Below, one piece after another: positions 52,595-61,519 of a stretch of 61,519 bases of DNA. Every line of letters begins with the position of its first letter. The stretch's first letter is position 1. The notes beneath the pieces are model-generated. The model worked only from the letters and a program-made list of their open reading frames with translations, was not told the origin of the DNA and did not search any database. The position numbers and the translations under genes are program-made. Origin of the DNA: an uncultured Fidelibacterota bacterium (GTDB lineage Bacteria > Marinisomatota > Marinisomatia > Marinisomatales > UBA1611); contig CAJWMI010000002.1 of NCBI GenBank assembly GCA_913043185.1, forward strand, positions 1 to 61,519, read 5' to 3'.

Positions 52595-53466
52595 TGGATA
52601 AACTTCTATATTTGATTTCAGAAGGGTTTAAAAATGTCTGGCGACATAAAATGACAACATTTACCGCAGTATTTTCATTGTTTCTTGCATTGTATTTTGT
52701 CGGTCTTTTAGCTATCGCAGGAGAGAATACTAAGTCGATACTGCAATACCTTAGATCAAAGTATAAGATTGAAGTATTTTTTAAGCAGGACATTGAATAT
52801 CAGTCTGCAAAAAGTATATCAGCTTCTATATTAAAAATAAAAGGAGTGCGGTCATCTACAGTTATAAATAAAGATGACGCTGTTAGGATATTTAAAGACC
52901 AATTTGGAGAGGATATTCTTGCAATATTAGGATATAATCCTCTTCCTATAAGTGCTGTTGTGAATTTAAAAAGAAAATCAGACCAATTATTAGATGCTTC
53001 TCCAATAGTTAATGAGATCAAAAGTTTAGATGGGGTAGAAGAGGTTCGATATCAGGGCCACCTAATAAAAAAAATCGAAAGAACTTATGCAAAAATAATG
53101 AAATATTTTCCTTTTATGGCAATGGTATTTGTCCTTGTAGCAGTCTTGGTAATATATAATACTGTTAAACTTTCAATTTTTGCTAGGAAGGAGTTAATTA
53201 ATTCTTTAAAACTAATCGGTGCTACAAAACTTTTTATCCAGATGCCTTTTATTTTTGAGGGTTTGATTGATGGATTTATGGCTTCATTAATAGCCTCACC
53301 ATTAATTCTAGTAACAGTAAATGGTATAAACTATATGATCAACAATTTCACTTCCTGGAATATTCAATTGTCGATAGCACCTATTTTATTTTTATGGCTA
53401 ACATTACTTTCTGGCATTATTTCTGTTGTAGGTAGTTATAGAGCTGTCTCAGGCATCATGAAATAG
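52594..53466 (+). CDS. ftsX: Cell division protein FtsX
   Basis: A 290-residue membrane protein with four helices: one near 21-43, then three at about 172-192, 215-240 and 255-280. The extracellular domain between the first two (about 50-165) contains the paired beta strands EVFFKQD and GVEEVRYQGHLIKKI typical of FtsX. Other landmarks are RHKMTTFTAVFSLFLAL at the N-terminus and VYNTVKLSIFARKELINSLKLIGATKLFIQMPF in the cytoplasmic coupling region. It transmits FtsE ATPase activity to periplasmic hydrolase activators. Confidence 0.94.
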   Translation: MDKLLYLISEGFKNVWRHKMTTFTAVFSLFLALYFVGLLAIAGENTKSILQYLRSKYKIEVFFKQDIEYQSAKSISASILKIKGVRSSTVINKDDAVRIFKDQFGEDILAILGYNPLPISAVVNLKRKSDQLLDASPIVNEIKSLDGVEEVRYQGHLIKKIERTYAKIMKYFPFMAMVFVLVAVLVIYNTVKLSIFARKELINSLKLIGATKLFIQMPFIFEGLIDGFMASLIASPLILVTVNGINYMINNFTSWNIQLSIAPILFLWLTLLSGIISVVGSYRAVSGIMK

Positions 53467-53540
53467 CACTGTAAAAAGAAATTATTCTTAATAGATACAA
53501 TTATCATTAACAAATAAACTAACATTACTCGGAGAACATT

Positions 53541-54068
53541 TTGGCAGAAAAAAAATCAGTTAAGACAAAAAAGCAGACTGCAAACAAGAAAGGATCTAAA
53601 TCTCAAAAAAAATCTAAAAATAATGATATACAAAACCAATTGGATCAATTGCAAGATAAACATATTCGACTAAAGGCTGAATTTGAAAATTTTAGAAAGA
53701 GGAAAAATAAAGAGATATCTTCACTACTTCAGTATGATGGAGAGGGCGTCATTAAAAATGTCCTACCAATTATTGATGATATAGAAAGGATGGTTGATTC
53801 TGTTGAAGAAACAGATTCTAATAACGGAGAATCACTTATTGAAGGTATCAATATTTTAAAATCAAAAATTGACCGTTTTTTAGAAGCAAAAAATATTGAG
53901 CCTTTTGGTGAAGAGGGTGAAGAATTGGATCCAGAATTACATGATGCTATGCTTACACAGAGCGATAAAAAGAAAAAAGACAATACTGTTCTTAATGTTT
54001 TTGAAAAAGGATACCGCTATCATGATAAGGTAATCCGTCATGCAAAGGTAGTAGTGAATAAAAAATGA
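53541..54068 (+). CDS. grpE: Nucleotide exchange factor GrpE
   Basis: A 175-residue protein starting at TTG 53541 behind CGGAGA (53530-53535). A lysine-rich disordered N-terminus (1-30) is followed by a long coiled coil (about 30-75: LQDKHIRLKAEFENFRKRK), a four-helix region, and the C-terminal beta wing ending NVFEKGYRYHDKVIRHAKVVV, the strongly conserved GrpE pattern. It drives ADP release from DnaK. It overlaps dnaJ by 4 bases. No dnaK or hrcA is in the window. Confidence 0.95.
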   Translation: MAEKKSVKTKKQTANKKGSKSQKKSKNNDIQNQLDQLQDKHIRLKAEFENFRKRKNKEISSLLQYDGEGVIKNVLPIIDDIERMVDSVEETDSNNGESLIEGINILKSKIDRFLEAKNIEPFGEEGEELDPELHDAMLTQSDKKKKDNTVLNVFEKGYRYHDKVIRHAKVVVNKK

Positions 54069-55153
54069 GAGATTTTTATGATGTGTTGGGTGTTTCAAAA
54101 GATGCTTCTGGAGACACCATCAAGAAAGCTTATCGAAAGCTTGCTTTAAAATTTCATCCTGACAAAAACCCTGGAGATGAAGGAGCAGAGAAAAATTTTA
54201 AAGAAGCAGCTGAAGCTTATAGTATTCTTAGCGACAGTCAAAAAAGAAGCCAATATGACCAGTTTGGTCATGCCGGTGTTGGTATGGGAGGTTCCCAGGG
54301 TGGTGGCTTTGGTGGCGGAGTGCATATGAATATGGAAGATATTTTTTCACAATTTGGAGATATATTTGGTGGAAGTCCATTTGAAAGTATTTTTGGAAGT
54401 GGTAGGCAAAGAAGTTCTAGGTCAAAAGGTTCAGATATAAGGATAAAATTATCTTTAACTTTTGAAGAAATAGCAAAGGGTACAGACAAGAAAATAAAAA
54501 TAAAACGTTCAATATTATCTGATGGTGTAACATTTAATACTTGTTCGACTTGTAATGGAAATGGTCAAGTTATGCAGATTACAAATACGGTTCTAGGTAG
54601 AATGCAGCAGACTAGTGTATGCCCAAGATGTAGTGGAAATGGGAAAATAGTTGGTAATCGACCTCCAGGTGTAGCACCCGATGGTATGATAAAAAAAGAA
54701 AAAACAATAAATATTAAAGTCCCAGCAGGTGTTGAATCAGGAAATTATATGACAGTAGATGGCCAAGGAAATGAAAATATTCAAGGTTCCCCTGGGGATT
54801 TGTTGGTAGTATTTGAAGAGAAGAATCATCAGTATTTTGTTCGAGATGGGGAAAATATTTACATCGAAGTAACCATTAGTTATCCTGATGCTGTTTTGGG
54901 TACCAAAATTGATATCCCAACACTCGATGGAGTTTCAACACTAAAAATTCCAAGTGGTATTCAATCCGGTAAGCTATTAAGAATGAGATCCAAAGGATTT
55001 CCGATGCTTCGTACATCTTCTCGAGGAGATCAAATTGTTAGAGTGATTATTAAAACTCCTGAGTCTATCTCTAGAGGAAGTAAAAAGATTATTGAAAAAC
55101 TTAGTGATGAACTTGGTCCAATAAAGAACCCTTTTTCAAAAATTGATCTATAA
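54065..55153 (+). CDS. dnaJ: Chaperone DnaJ with reduced zinc domain
   Basis: A 362-residue class A-like J protein. The J domain (1-70) has HPD at 31-33. A Gly/Phe-rich segment spans about 75-115. The cysteine-rich region has only two CxxCxGxG motifs, CSTCNGNG (160-167) and CPRCSGNG (186-193), instead of four. By their flanks they correspond to motifs II and III, which form zinc site 2; the motifs of zinc site 1 are gone. The substrate-binding C-terminal domains are complete (VPAGVESGNYMTVDGQGN, LKIPSGIQSGKLLRMRSKGF). It feeds substrates to DnaK. Confidence 0.94.
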   Translation: MRDFYDVLGVSKDASGDTIKKAYRKLALKFHPDKNPGDEGAEKNFKEAAEAYSILSDSQKRSQYDQFGHAGVGMGGSQGGGFGGGVHMNMEDIFSQFGDIFGGSPFESIFGSGRQRSSRSKGSDIRIKLSLTFEEIAKGTDKKIKIKRSILSDGVTFNTCSTCNGNGQVMQITNTVLGRMQQTSVCPRCSGNGKIVGNRPPGVAPDGMIKKEKTINIKVPAGVESGNYMTVDGQGNENIQGSPGDLLVVFEEKNHQYFVRDGENIYIEVTISYPDAVLGTKIDIPTLDGVSTLKIPSGIQSGKLLRMRSKGFPMLRTSSRGDQIVRVIIKTPESISRGSKKIIEKLSDELGPIKNPFSKIDL

Positions 55154-55254
55154 TATCCAAACTATTTTACTTTTTATAGCTTAAAGAAAATAATAACCAT
55201 ATTGCTCATTGGTTTATTAATATTAAACGCTATCAAATACCAAAAACTATTTAT

Positions 55255-56010
55255 ATGCTAAAAATGAACCAAAATAAACTGTCGGACTTACTAGAACTAG
55301 CAATGGTTCTGGCCTTTCTTTTTCTAATATTTGTTATCTATGTACCAGTCTCTATTTGGGCAGAAGAGAATGATTATGAAAAAAGAAGTCGTTTTAATAT
55401 GCAAAATATTTATGATATTGAGGTTTTTTATGAACAATTGACTGGATCATATAGTCCTAACTTTTTTGAGGCGATGCATGTTGTGAATTCAGCAAGAGAT
55501 TCTTTATTAGGTGATTCACTCTATGTTGGTGAGCAAAGCCTAACACTATTTGGGAGACAATATAATGTCGATATATATGAAACGTTTGGTTTTAACTATG
55601 ACACAACATTTGGTTTTAAAAGCTATCGAAGGGATACGATACTTGACACAACGGTTCAAATAATTATGTATTCTCAAGAACTTGGTAGAAATGATACTAG
55701 TTTCACACAGAAAAAATATCTTAATACTTATATGGAAGATCCAAATTTTATTGAAAAACTTAGTGAAGAGCCGTTAAAACGTGTTGAACTGGTTGAGTAT
55801 TACAAAACCTTTTTACCTGATTCCAACACTTATAGATGTCCTCTTACTGCTAAACCATATATAATAGATGTTGATAATAAAAATAAAAAATTTAAGGTAG
55901 TTAGCCCAATTACCAGGAAAAACCCTTATAAAGATCCGAGGTTTCTAATTTTCTCTCTAAAATCTAATGGTCATGGTGAGATAAATGATGGAAACCGCAG
56001 TTGGGATTAG
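55255..56010 (+). CDS. Membrane-anchored hypothetical protein, possibly pilin-like
   Basis: A 251-residue protein (an ATG at 55264 is an equally possible start). One N-terminal membrane helix (about 13-35) is followed directly by a charged helix EENDYEKRSRFNMQNIYD, then a long extracytoplasmic domain with YEQLTGSYSPNFFEA and, near the end, YRCPLTAKPYIIDVDNKNKKFKVVSP. The layout (helix, then Y-x-x-x-x-G-x-Y and a C-terminal P-Y-x-I strand) recalls pseudopilin-type proteins, but no prepilin peptidase site is visible. It lies 11 bases before the PilM/GspL-like gene, so the two probably work together. Function unassigned. Confidence 0.55.
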   Translation: MLKMNQNKLSDLLELAMVLAFLFLIFVIYVPVSIWAEENDYEKRSRFNMQNIYDIEVFYEQLTGSYSPNFFEAMHVVNSARDSLLGDSLYVGEQSLTLFGRQYNVDIYETFGFNYDTTFGFKSYRRDTILDTTVQIIMYSQELGRNDTSFTQKKYLNTYMEDPNFIEKLSEEPLKRVELVEYYKTFLPDSNTYRCPLTAKPYIIDVDNKNKKFKVVSPITRKNPYKDPRFLIFSLKSNGHGEINDGNRSWD

Positions 56011-56021
56011 ACTAGTATATA

Positions 56022-57752
56022 ATGATAGGTATTGTAATATCAGATACGTTTCTTATAACTGGGGTTTGGTCAAATGCCGATAATGATCCAACGCTCCATA
56101 ATGTAAAACAAATTGATTATACTGAACCGGTAAATGACATTATCCATAAAGAGGGGGAACTAAGCTCAGTACTTGGGATTGCCCTTAGAAGAGTTTCAGA
56201 ATCGATACCATTTAGTGGACAAGATATTGCAGTTGCAATATCTGACGAATTTTTATACCATGATTCTGTTGAAACAGAGATTGATCTTGCACGTGAGGAC
56301 TATTGGGACTATGTATCATGGATTGAAAAGAAAAAAAACAGGCCCCCTCATCAAAAAATGTCAATATTTGGCCAGATATATCTTCCTGATGAGATTAATA
56401 TTCATACAGTATCATGTCCCACAACATTGATCAGAACAATAAAACTATCCGTTTCTGAATTAGGCGGAAATCCATATTGGATGGGCCCATCGAGTTCAGT
56501 TGTGATCGATGCTGGATATGTTTCTGACGCTGGGATGGTTATTAAAAAGAAGAACCAATATAGATTTTATATGGTAAAAAACTGTCGTTTCGATCATGGA
56601 ATAATCGCCTTTACTTCAGGTCAGCCAAAAGTAATTTCTTCAACAAAAAGTGATGAATATACGCTTGGTTCTTTTAAGCTTATTCAGTCAGATATTGATG
56701 ATATACCTATTTACTCTCCTGATAAACTTGGCAGGCAAGCACTATCGTGTTGGGAGAGATCTGATCTTAGAAAGATGGATCCGTTTGAAGATGTTAAACT
56801 AAGTAGCAGTATTTCCGATAGCACTGATCATTATGAGTCAAATATTTTAACAAGTCTTGCTCTCGGTGCTTCCTCTAGACATTCTTTTAATTTTTTCGAC
56901 GAAGAAAAAATATCTGATTTCTTGTTTACTGAAGTTTTTTCTGAAGAAAAAGATATTGAAAGAGAGCCATTCTCCTTACCACAGACACCTATTGCAAAAG
57001 AAAAAAGTGTTCGAAAAAGTGATCCTATCACAGGAGGTGAGATGGTTTGGCTTTTGTTTGCACTTATTGTAATAATGGGGCTGTTTTTTGCAATGAACTA
57101 TATCAAATTTCGTGAAAGTATTAATAAACCATTATTTGGTGGTGATGATAACTATGTGATTAAAAAAATTGATCCAGTAAATCTGAGCGAAAGAGCTAGA
57201 GGTGCTGTTGACTATGATATTAATATGCATCTTCAGTCTAGAGAAATCACATCAGTTATTTCAAAACTATTTAATTCTACTGAACTAAATATGTATAATA
57301 ATCTGACAATCACCGGAACATTTATTAGTCTGGAATATATGAGCGGTCTGAATCCTGATATTGAACATATTGTTGGATTAGAAACGACTAGCTACTCTGT
57401 TGAATCGGCTGGTTCAGACAGTACGATGTTTCTTTGGTATTATAGTTTCGATTTTCCTGAATTAAATAAGACTGAAGGGATAACCAGTGGTTTTGGAAAA
57501 GATGATTTTTTAACGATGCTTGACACTACAGTAAATGATTACACTCTCAAATTTTTTGATCAGTTTTATAAAACGAATAGAATCTATGAACCAGTTCTGA
57601 TTTGGGTCAGAGGGATAGAAGACATAAAAACAACTGGAGATATTTTAACTTATTCCGGGCCGACTGTACTACTTAGAAAATTTGTTTTGTTTAATGAAGT
57701 TGATAAGCCTGATCCAAGAGCTGGATTTTACGTATCTTTTCTTGATATTTAG
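56022..57752 (+). CDS. PilM/GspL-like protein with membrane anchor
   Basis: A 576-residue protein. Residues about 1-330 look like an actin-fold PilM/GspL cytoplasmic domain: VISDTFLITGVW at the N-terminus, IAVAISDEFLYHD (about 69-81), YWDYVSWIEKKK and SVVIDAGYVSDAGMVI (about 165-180). A disordered linker (about 310-340) precedes one membrane helix (about 345-365, VWLLFALIVIMGLFF), then a 200-residue periplasmic domain. This one-helix arrangement is that of GspL, a bridge between ATPase and pseudopilus. No other pilus or type II secretion gene is in the window, so the assignment is tentative. Confidence 0.6.
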   Translation: MIGIVISDTFLITGVWSNADNDPTLHNVKQIDYTEPVNDIIHKEGELSSVLGIALRRVSESIPFSGQDIAVAISDEFLYHDSVETEIDLAREDYWDYVSWIEKKKNRPPHQKMSIFGQIYLPDEINIHTVSCPTTLIRTIKLSVSELGGNPYWMGPSSSVVIDAGYVSDAGMVIKKKNQYRFYMVKNCRFDHGIIAFTSGQPKVISSTKSDEYTLGSFKLIQSDIDDIPIYSPDKLGRQALSCWERSDLRKMDPFEDVKLSSSISDSTDHYESNILTSLALGASSRHSFNFFDEEKISDFLFTEVFSEEKDIEREPFSLPQTPIAKEKSVRKSDPITGGEMVWLLFALIVIMGLFFAMNYIKFRESINKPLFGGDDNYVIKKIDPVNLSERARGAVDYDINMHLQSREITSVISKLFNSTELNMYNNLTITGTFISLEYMSGLNPDIEHIVGLETTSYSVESAGSDSTMFLWYYSFDFPELNKTEGITSGFGKDDFLTMLDTTVNDYTLKFFDQFYKTNRIYEPVLIWVRGIEDIKTTGDILTYSGPTVLLRKFVLFNEVDKPDPRAGFYVSFLDI

Positions 57753-57757
57753 ACTTA

Positions 57758-58270
57758 ATGAAAATTCTTGGTGGCCGCTATAAAGGCCTAACTATTGATA
57801 CCTCTAAGAATATTTCCTATAGGCCTACACAGACTCGTATTAGAAAAAGTATTTTTGATATACTCACACCGTTTACCTATTCAAATGTTCTTGACTTATA
57901 CTCAGGCTCTGGAATTTTAGGATTTGAATCAGCAAGCCGCGGCGCGGAATCGATAACATTTGTTGAGAATAATTCTGCCTCAATAAAAATGTTGAATAGA
58001 AATAAAACTAAGTTTAATAGTCCTGAATTTTTTGTGATAAAAAAAAATGTTTTTTCCTATTTAAAAGGTTTGAACAATAATTATGACCTTATTTTTGCAG
58101 ATCCACCATATGATAAATTAGACTATAGCCTGCTAATTAACATGTGTATAGAAAAATTATCTAAAAATGGTAAATTGATAGTAGAGATGAGTAATAACAA
58201 ATTTTCTTTTAAAGACTCTATTGAAAGAAAATATGGTGACACAAAAATAGTTATATACAATCAGAAATGA
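57758..58270 (+). CDS. rsmD: 16S rRNA (guanine966-N2)-methyltransferase RsmD
   Basis: A 170-residue SAM-dependent methyltransferase. It has the RsmD N-terminal GGRYKGLTI and RPTQTRIRKSIFDIL (about 25-39), the SAM-binding VLDLYSGSGILGFESASRGA (about 46-65) and the catalytic DPPY in LIFADPPYDKLD (about 113-124). It modifies G966 of 16S rRNA. It overlaps coaD by 4 bases, the usual rsmD-coaD pairing. Confidence 0.94.
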   Translation: MKILGGRYKGLTIDTSKNISYRPTQTRIRKSIFDILTPFTYSNVLDLYSGSGILGFESASRGAESITFVENNSASIKMLNRNKTKFNSPEFFVIKKNVFSYLKGLNNNYDLIFADPPYDKLDYSLLINMCIEKLSKNGKLIVEMSNNKFSFKDSIERKYGDTKIVIYNQK

Positions 58271-58746
58271 AGAGAATTATATACCCAGGGACTTTTGACC
58301 CAATACATAACGGACACTTAGACATTGCCGAAAGAGCTGCGAAAATATTTGATGAGTTGGTACTAGTCGTTGCTATCAACAAGGAAAAAAATCCATTGTT
58401 TACTAGTGATGAAAGAATTGGCCTTATTAAAAAATCTGTGGTTGATATAAAAAATGTAAGAGTTAGTTCTTTTAATGGTTTAGTCGTTGATTATGCCAAA
58501 TCAGAAGAGGCAGTAGCAATCATAAGAGGTCTAAGGCATGTAAGTGATTTTGAGTTTGAATTTCAAATGGCAATGATGAACTATAATCTAAATCCAGAGA
58601 TTACATCAATGTTTATGATGCCAGATGAAAAATACATTCATCTGAACTCTACAGTTATTAAGGATGTAGCAAGACTTGGTGGAGAGATTTCAGACTATGT
58701 ACCAGAATCTGTTAAGAGTGCGTTATTAGAAAAATATAGGAACTAA
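58267..58746 (+). CDS. coaD: Phosphopantetheine adenylyltransferase
   Basis: A 159-residue enzyme of the penultimate step of coenzyme A synthesis. It has the TxGH motif in YPGTFDPIHNGHLDIAERA (6-24), IRGLRHVSDFEFEFQMAMMN (about 86-105), PDEKYIHLNSTVIKDVARLGG (about 117-137) and a C-terminal basic tail. The length and all motifs are standard. It is translationally coupled to rsmD. Confidence 0.96.
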   Translation: MKRIIYPGTFDPIHNGHLDIAERAAKIFDELVLVVAINKEKNPLFTSDERIGLIKKSVVDIKNVRVSSFNGLVVDYAKSEEAVAIIRGLRHVSDFEFEFQMAMMNYNLNPEITSMFMMPDEKYIHLNSTVIKDVARLGGEISDYVPESVKSALLEKYRN

Positions 58747-58794
58747 ATATTTCTTAGATTAGCACACTGTATATTCCAAATTAAACTTGTTTAT

Positions 58795-59067
58795 ATGCCT
58801 ACGTACGATTATATCTGTAACGAATGTAATGAGATGTATGAGTATTTTCAGTCTATGTCTGATGATCCTTTGACTGAATGTTCAGAATGTAAAAAAGATA
58901 GTTTGAGAAGATTGATCAGCGGTGGAACAGGTTTGATTTTTAAAGGCTCAGGTTATTATCTAACGGACTATAAAAATAAAAAAGATAAAGAGACTGATAA
59001 AAAAGACAATAGCTCAAAGAAAAAGAATAAAAAGAACAAACAAAAAAAGGAAGTCGGAAAAGAATGA
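58795..59067 (+). CDS. FmdB-type zinc ribbon protein
   Basis: A 90-residue protein. The N-terminal 60 residues are the FmdB/CxxC zinc ribbon: [19 protein letters not shown], then [17 protein letters not shown], with four Cys for one zinc. The C-terminal 35 residues are almost only Lys, Asn, Asp and Glu, low-complexity and likely disordered. The family is a putative regulator or small RNA/ribosome-associated protein; function poorly known. It overlaps icd by 4 bases. Confidence 0.9.
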   Translation: MPTYDYICNECNEMYEYFQSMSDDPLTECSECKKDSLRRLISGGTGLIFKGSGYYLTDYKNKKDKETDKKDNSSKKKNKKNKQKKEVGKE

Positions 59068-60290
59068 TATCAAAGAATAAAGTAGAGATGAAAAAAGATG
59101 GGTTATTTGTTCCGGATAATCTGAGGATTCCATTCATCGAGGGCGATGGAATTGGAACAGATATATGGGTAGCTGCATCAATGGTTTTTGATAGTGCGAT
59201 TGAAAAAGCATATAATGGTAAAAGATCTATTGAATGGTTAGAAGTTCTTGCTGGGGAAAAATCTTATAATACAAATGGCGATTGGCTTCCTCAAGAAACT
59301 CTTGATACAATCCTTGAGCATAAGATCGCAATCAAGGGTCCTCTTACAACACCAATAGGTGGAGGAATTCGTTCTCTTAATGTTGCTCTTAGGCAAAAAT
59401 TGGATCTATTTGCATGTGTACGCCCTGTACGATGGTTTACAGGGGTTCCATCCCCAGTAAAAGAGCCAGAAAAGGTTGATATGGTAATATTTAGGGAAAA
59501 CACAGAGGATATATATGCGGGTATTGAGTGGATGCATGGTTCCAGTGAAATAGAAAAGGTGAAGAATTTTTTAGTGGATGAACTTGGAGTAACTAATATT
59601 AGGTTCCCGGATACTACAAGTCTTGGAGTAAAGCCAGTTTCCAAAGAAGGGACAGAAAGACTTGTCAGGGCTGCAATTGACTATGCTATATCCAATAAAC
59701 GAGAATCTCTAACTCTTGTGCACAAAGGTAATATAATGAAATTTACTGAGGGCGCATTTCGTGATTGGGGGTATCAGTTAGCCAAAGATGTTTATGATTC
59801 AGAAGACTTTGAAGGAGGACCTTGGCAGGTAATTAACAAAGATGGTCATGAATTAATTATAAAAGATGTCATCGCTGATGCATTTTTGCAACAGATACTC
59901 CTTCGACCCGAAGAATATGATGTAATTGCAACGCTCAATCTTAATGGAGACTATATATCGGATGCACTTGCGGCCATTGTTGGAGGCATAGGTATTGCCC
60001 CTGGAGCAAACATAAACTATACCAGTGGTCATGCGATTTTTGAGGCTACACATGGTACAGCACCCAAATATGCTGGTCAAGATAAGGTGAACCCTAGTTC
60101 GGTTATATTATCGGGAGTAATGATGTTTGAATATCTTGGTTGGCAGGAGGTCGCAGATTTAATTGTTAAAGGTATCGAAGGAGCGATTGATTCAAAACGG
60201 GTTACCTACGATTTTAACCGTCTTATGGATGGTGCTACAGAGTTGAAATGCTCTGAATTTGGGCATGAGATAGTGTCCAATATGGACTAA
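59064..60290 (+). CDS. icd: NADP-dependent isocitrate dehydrogenase
   Basis: A 408-residue TCA-cycle enzyme. It has the N-terminal [15 protein letters not shown] (about 21-35), the substrate-binding [23 protein letters not shown] (about 99-121), the [14 protein letters not shown] segment (about 143-156), the [12 protein letters not shown] lysine region (about 221-232) and the dinucleotide part [17 protein letters not shown] (about 331-347). The length and the [10 protein letters not shown] motif fit bacterial homodimeric NADP enzymes. Start ATG overlaps the FmdB-type gene. Confidence 0.95.
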   Translation: MISKNKVEMKKDGLFVPDNLRIPFIEGDGIGTDIWVAASMVFDSAIEKAYNGKRSIEWLEVLAGEKSYNTNGDWLPQETLDTILEHKIAIKGPLTTPIGGGIRSLNVALRQKLDLFACVRPVRWFTGVPSPVKEPEKVDMVIFRENTEDIYAGIEWMHGSSEIEKVKNFLVDELGVTNIRFPDTTSLGVKPVSKEGTERLVRAAIDYAISNKRESLTLVHKGNIMKFTEGAFRDWGYQLAKDVYDSEDFEGGPWQVINKDGHELIIKDVIADAFLQQILLRPEEYDVIATLNLNGDYISDALAAIVGGIGIAPGANINYTSGHAIFEATHGTAPKYAGQDKVNPSSVILSGVMMFEYLGWQEVADLIVKGIEGAIDSKRVTYDFNRLMDGATELKCSEFGHEIVSNMD

Positions 60291-60335
60291 TATACTTCGA
60301 TATATAAACTTTATTCCAAAGGGCATATATAGACC

Positions 60336-61316
60336 ATGTTTATAGACTACACCCAGATAGAAATTATAGCCGGAAATGGTGGACCAGGAGCGATCTCATT
60401 TCGTAGAGAAAAATTTATTTCAAAGGGAGGACCAGACGGTGGAGATGGCGGTCAAGGTGGACATGTTTATATAATGGTAGATACAAATCTTCACACATTA
60501 CAAGATATACGATATAAGAAACGATATAAGGCAGAAAATGGTTATTCAGGAGGAGGAAGTAATAAGACAGGTAAAAATGGTAAGGATATTATAATACTGG
60601 TACCAGCAGGATCAGTTGTTCGGGAAAAAGGCTCAAACGAAATTATCGTCGACCTGACAAAAGATGGACAAAAACATATTATTTGCCATGGGGGAAAAGG
60701 AGGAAAAGGCAACGCGCGTTTTAAAACTTCAACAAAACAGGCCCCTAGAATTTCACAGCCAGGGACTGATGGTGAATCTGGAAATTTTGAGGTAGAATTA
60801 AAAATATTAGCCGATGTTGGCCTTGTAGGATTACCTAATGCCGGTAAATCAACTTTGCTCTCTGTTTTATCAGCTGCTCGACCTAAAATTGCTGATTATC
60901 CTTTTACTACACTAGAGCCACAACTAGGTATTGTGAAATATGGTGAATATGAATCTTTTGTGATGGCAGACATACCTGGACTTATTGAAGGCGCAAGCAA
61001 GGGAAAAGGACTCGGACATCAATTCTTAAGACACATAGAAAGAAATAGAATACATGTATACCTGATAGACTCTCAAGAAGAGCACCCTTTTGAAATTTTC
61101 AAAACTCTTAATAATGAGTTAAAAACATTTAACGAATCACTGGATAATAAACCATATATTATTTGCAGGACTAAGTCAGATCTAAAAACAGAAATTTCTA
61201 GTGGTTGGAATGATTTTAGTGAAAACATAATAGATATATCATCGGTTAGTCAAGAAGGCTTAGATAAACTTGTGAACTCACTAGTAAAATTATTAAAACA
61301 AAATATTAATGAATAA
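60336..61316 (+). CDS. obg: GTPase Obg
   Basis: A 326-residue ribosome-associated GTPase needed for 50S maturation and growth control. The N-terminal Obg fold (1-155) is glycine-rich (FRREKFISKGGPDGGDGGQGG, GGKGGKGNARFKTSTKQAP). The G domain has G1 GLPNAGKST (about 165-173), the TTLEPQLG switch region, DIPGLIEGAS (about 212-221) and the CRTKSD base motif (about 281-286). There is no C-terminal extension. It is the last protein gene before an AT-rich gap and tRNA-Ser. Confidence 0.96.
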   Translation: MFIDYTQIEIIAGNGGPGAISFRREKFISKGGPDGGDGGQGGHVYIMVDTNLHTLQDIRYKKRYKAENGYSGGGSNKTGKNGKDIIILVPAGSVVREKGSNEIIVDLTKDGQKHIICHGGKGGKGNARFKTSTKQAPRISQPGTDGESGNFEVELKILADVGLVGLPNAGKSTLLSVLSAARPKIADYPFTTLEPQLGIVKYGEYESFVMADIPGLIEGASKGKGLGHQFLRHIERNRIHVYLIDSQEEHPFEIFKTLNNELKTFNESLDNKPYIICRTKSDLKTEISSGWNDFSENIIDISSVSQEGLDKLVNSLVKLLKQNINE

Positions 61317-61433
61317 CTTTAAGTAATATATATATATTAATTTATATAATAAATTATAGATTCATTAATTATAAATTAATCATCGTTGGCGGTCTGAATA
61401 TATAATAGTAATTTTGTGTGTATAATAATTACT

Positions 61434-61519
61434 GGAGAGGTGGCCGAGTGGCTGAAGGCGCCCGCCTGCTAAGCGGGTAATGGGTTTATAGCTCATTCGA
61501 GGGTTCGAATCCCTCCCTC
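61434..61519 (+). tRNA. tRNA-Ser (anticodon GCT), cut by the right edge
   Basis: Acceptor start GGAGAGG, a type II D-arm with GCCGAGTGGCTGAAGGC, anticodon stem CCCGC/GCGGG with loop CTGCTAA (anticodon GCT), a long variable arm (GTTTATAGCTCATTC region) and T-arm GAGGG-TTCGAAT-CCCTC are visible. The window ends inside the 3' acceptor strand (CCTC present), so the last bases are missing. A TATAAT-like -10 lies 8 bases upstream (61421-61426). Confidence 0.93.

Noticed and set aside
61317..61433. AT-rich gap before tRNA-Ser as a possible small gene or repeat array
   Set aside because: Only simple AT-rich sequence and a weak promoter-like TATAAT; no open frame or regular repeat units.

Overview
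The window reads as three unequal parts. From about 3.4 kb to the right edge (61.5 kb) it is a bacterial chromosome segment of the FCB (Fibrobacterota-Chlorobiota-Bacteroidota) type. Evidence is a PorV-like outer-membrane protein next to a protein with a type IX secretion (T9SS) sorting domain, a GWxTD-motif protein, a DUF5683-like protein, a TonB-dependent receptor with a carboxypeptidase-regulatory-like N-domain, and a degenerate glycogen-synthase-like protein followed by a DUF4270-like lipoprotein, a pairing I know from Flavobacteriia. A marine Ca. Marinimicrobia (SAR406)-like lineage fits best, but this is inference from gene content.

Left end (1-3.37 kb): a lysine-rich partial gene, an acidic protein and dnaA on the minus strand, followed by a short AT-rich stretch with one perfect DnaA box. 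These look Verrucomicrobia-like rather than FCB-like. Next comes a truncated glycosyltransferase fragment. Its N-terminus and that of an acyl-CoA thioesterase are both cut at one point (about 3355-3375), where the two genes face away from each other. This is the signature of a join between unrelated DNA, either an assembly or amplification chimera or a real rearrangement. Gene order across 2.9-3.4 kb should not be trusted.

3.7-20.7 kb: GT4 glycosyltransferase, thioredoxin-TPR lipoprotein, PpiD/SurA-like foldase, family-5 uracil-DNA glycosylase, DPP-IV-like peptidase, an unrecognised 654-aa protein, DUF885 peptidase-like lipoprotein, a small DUF6132-like membrane protein, a structured RNA resembling the SAM-I (S-box) fold followed by a terminator, a lone phage terminase small subunit-like gene, tRNA-Ala(GGC), DUF805, TonB receptor plus lipoprotein, and trxA-trxB. 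This part is conspicuously GC-richer than the rest.

20.7-41.4 kb: AT-rich, nearly all on the plus strand and tightly packed. It holds an unusual ABC ATPase, a heptose-kinase-like PfkB enzyme, a propeller protein, the GWxTD protein, and the cell-shape operon mreB-mreC-mreD-mrdA(PBP2)-rodA. These are followed by a YbgF-like TPR protein, the GT5-like/DUF4270-like pair, an outer-membrane protein, a TPR lipoprotein, glyA, and a TRAP transporter with its TatT-type lipoprotein.

41.4-61.5 kb: the PorV-like gene behind its own promoter and leader, a T9SS-sorted M6-like protein that has lost its zinc site, a metallopeptidase/propeller/barrel protein, DUF5683, BamD-like, nadD, a Na+/Ca2+ antiporter, ftsEX, grpE-dnaJ (DnaJ keeps only two of four zinc motifs), a possible PilM/GspL-like pair, rsmD, coaD, an FmdB-type zinc ribbon, icd, obg and tRNA-Ser(GCT) cut by the right edge. 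Overall the main segment is an envelope-centred block: cell-wall elongation, lipoproteins, outer-membrane assembly and secretion, with housekeeping genes interspersed. No CRISPR array, rRNA gene or insertion sequence was found.
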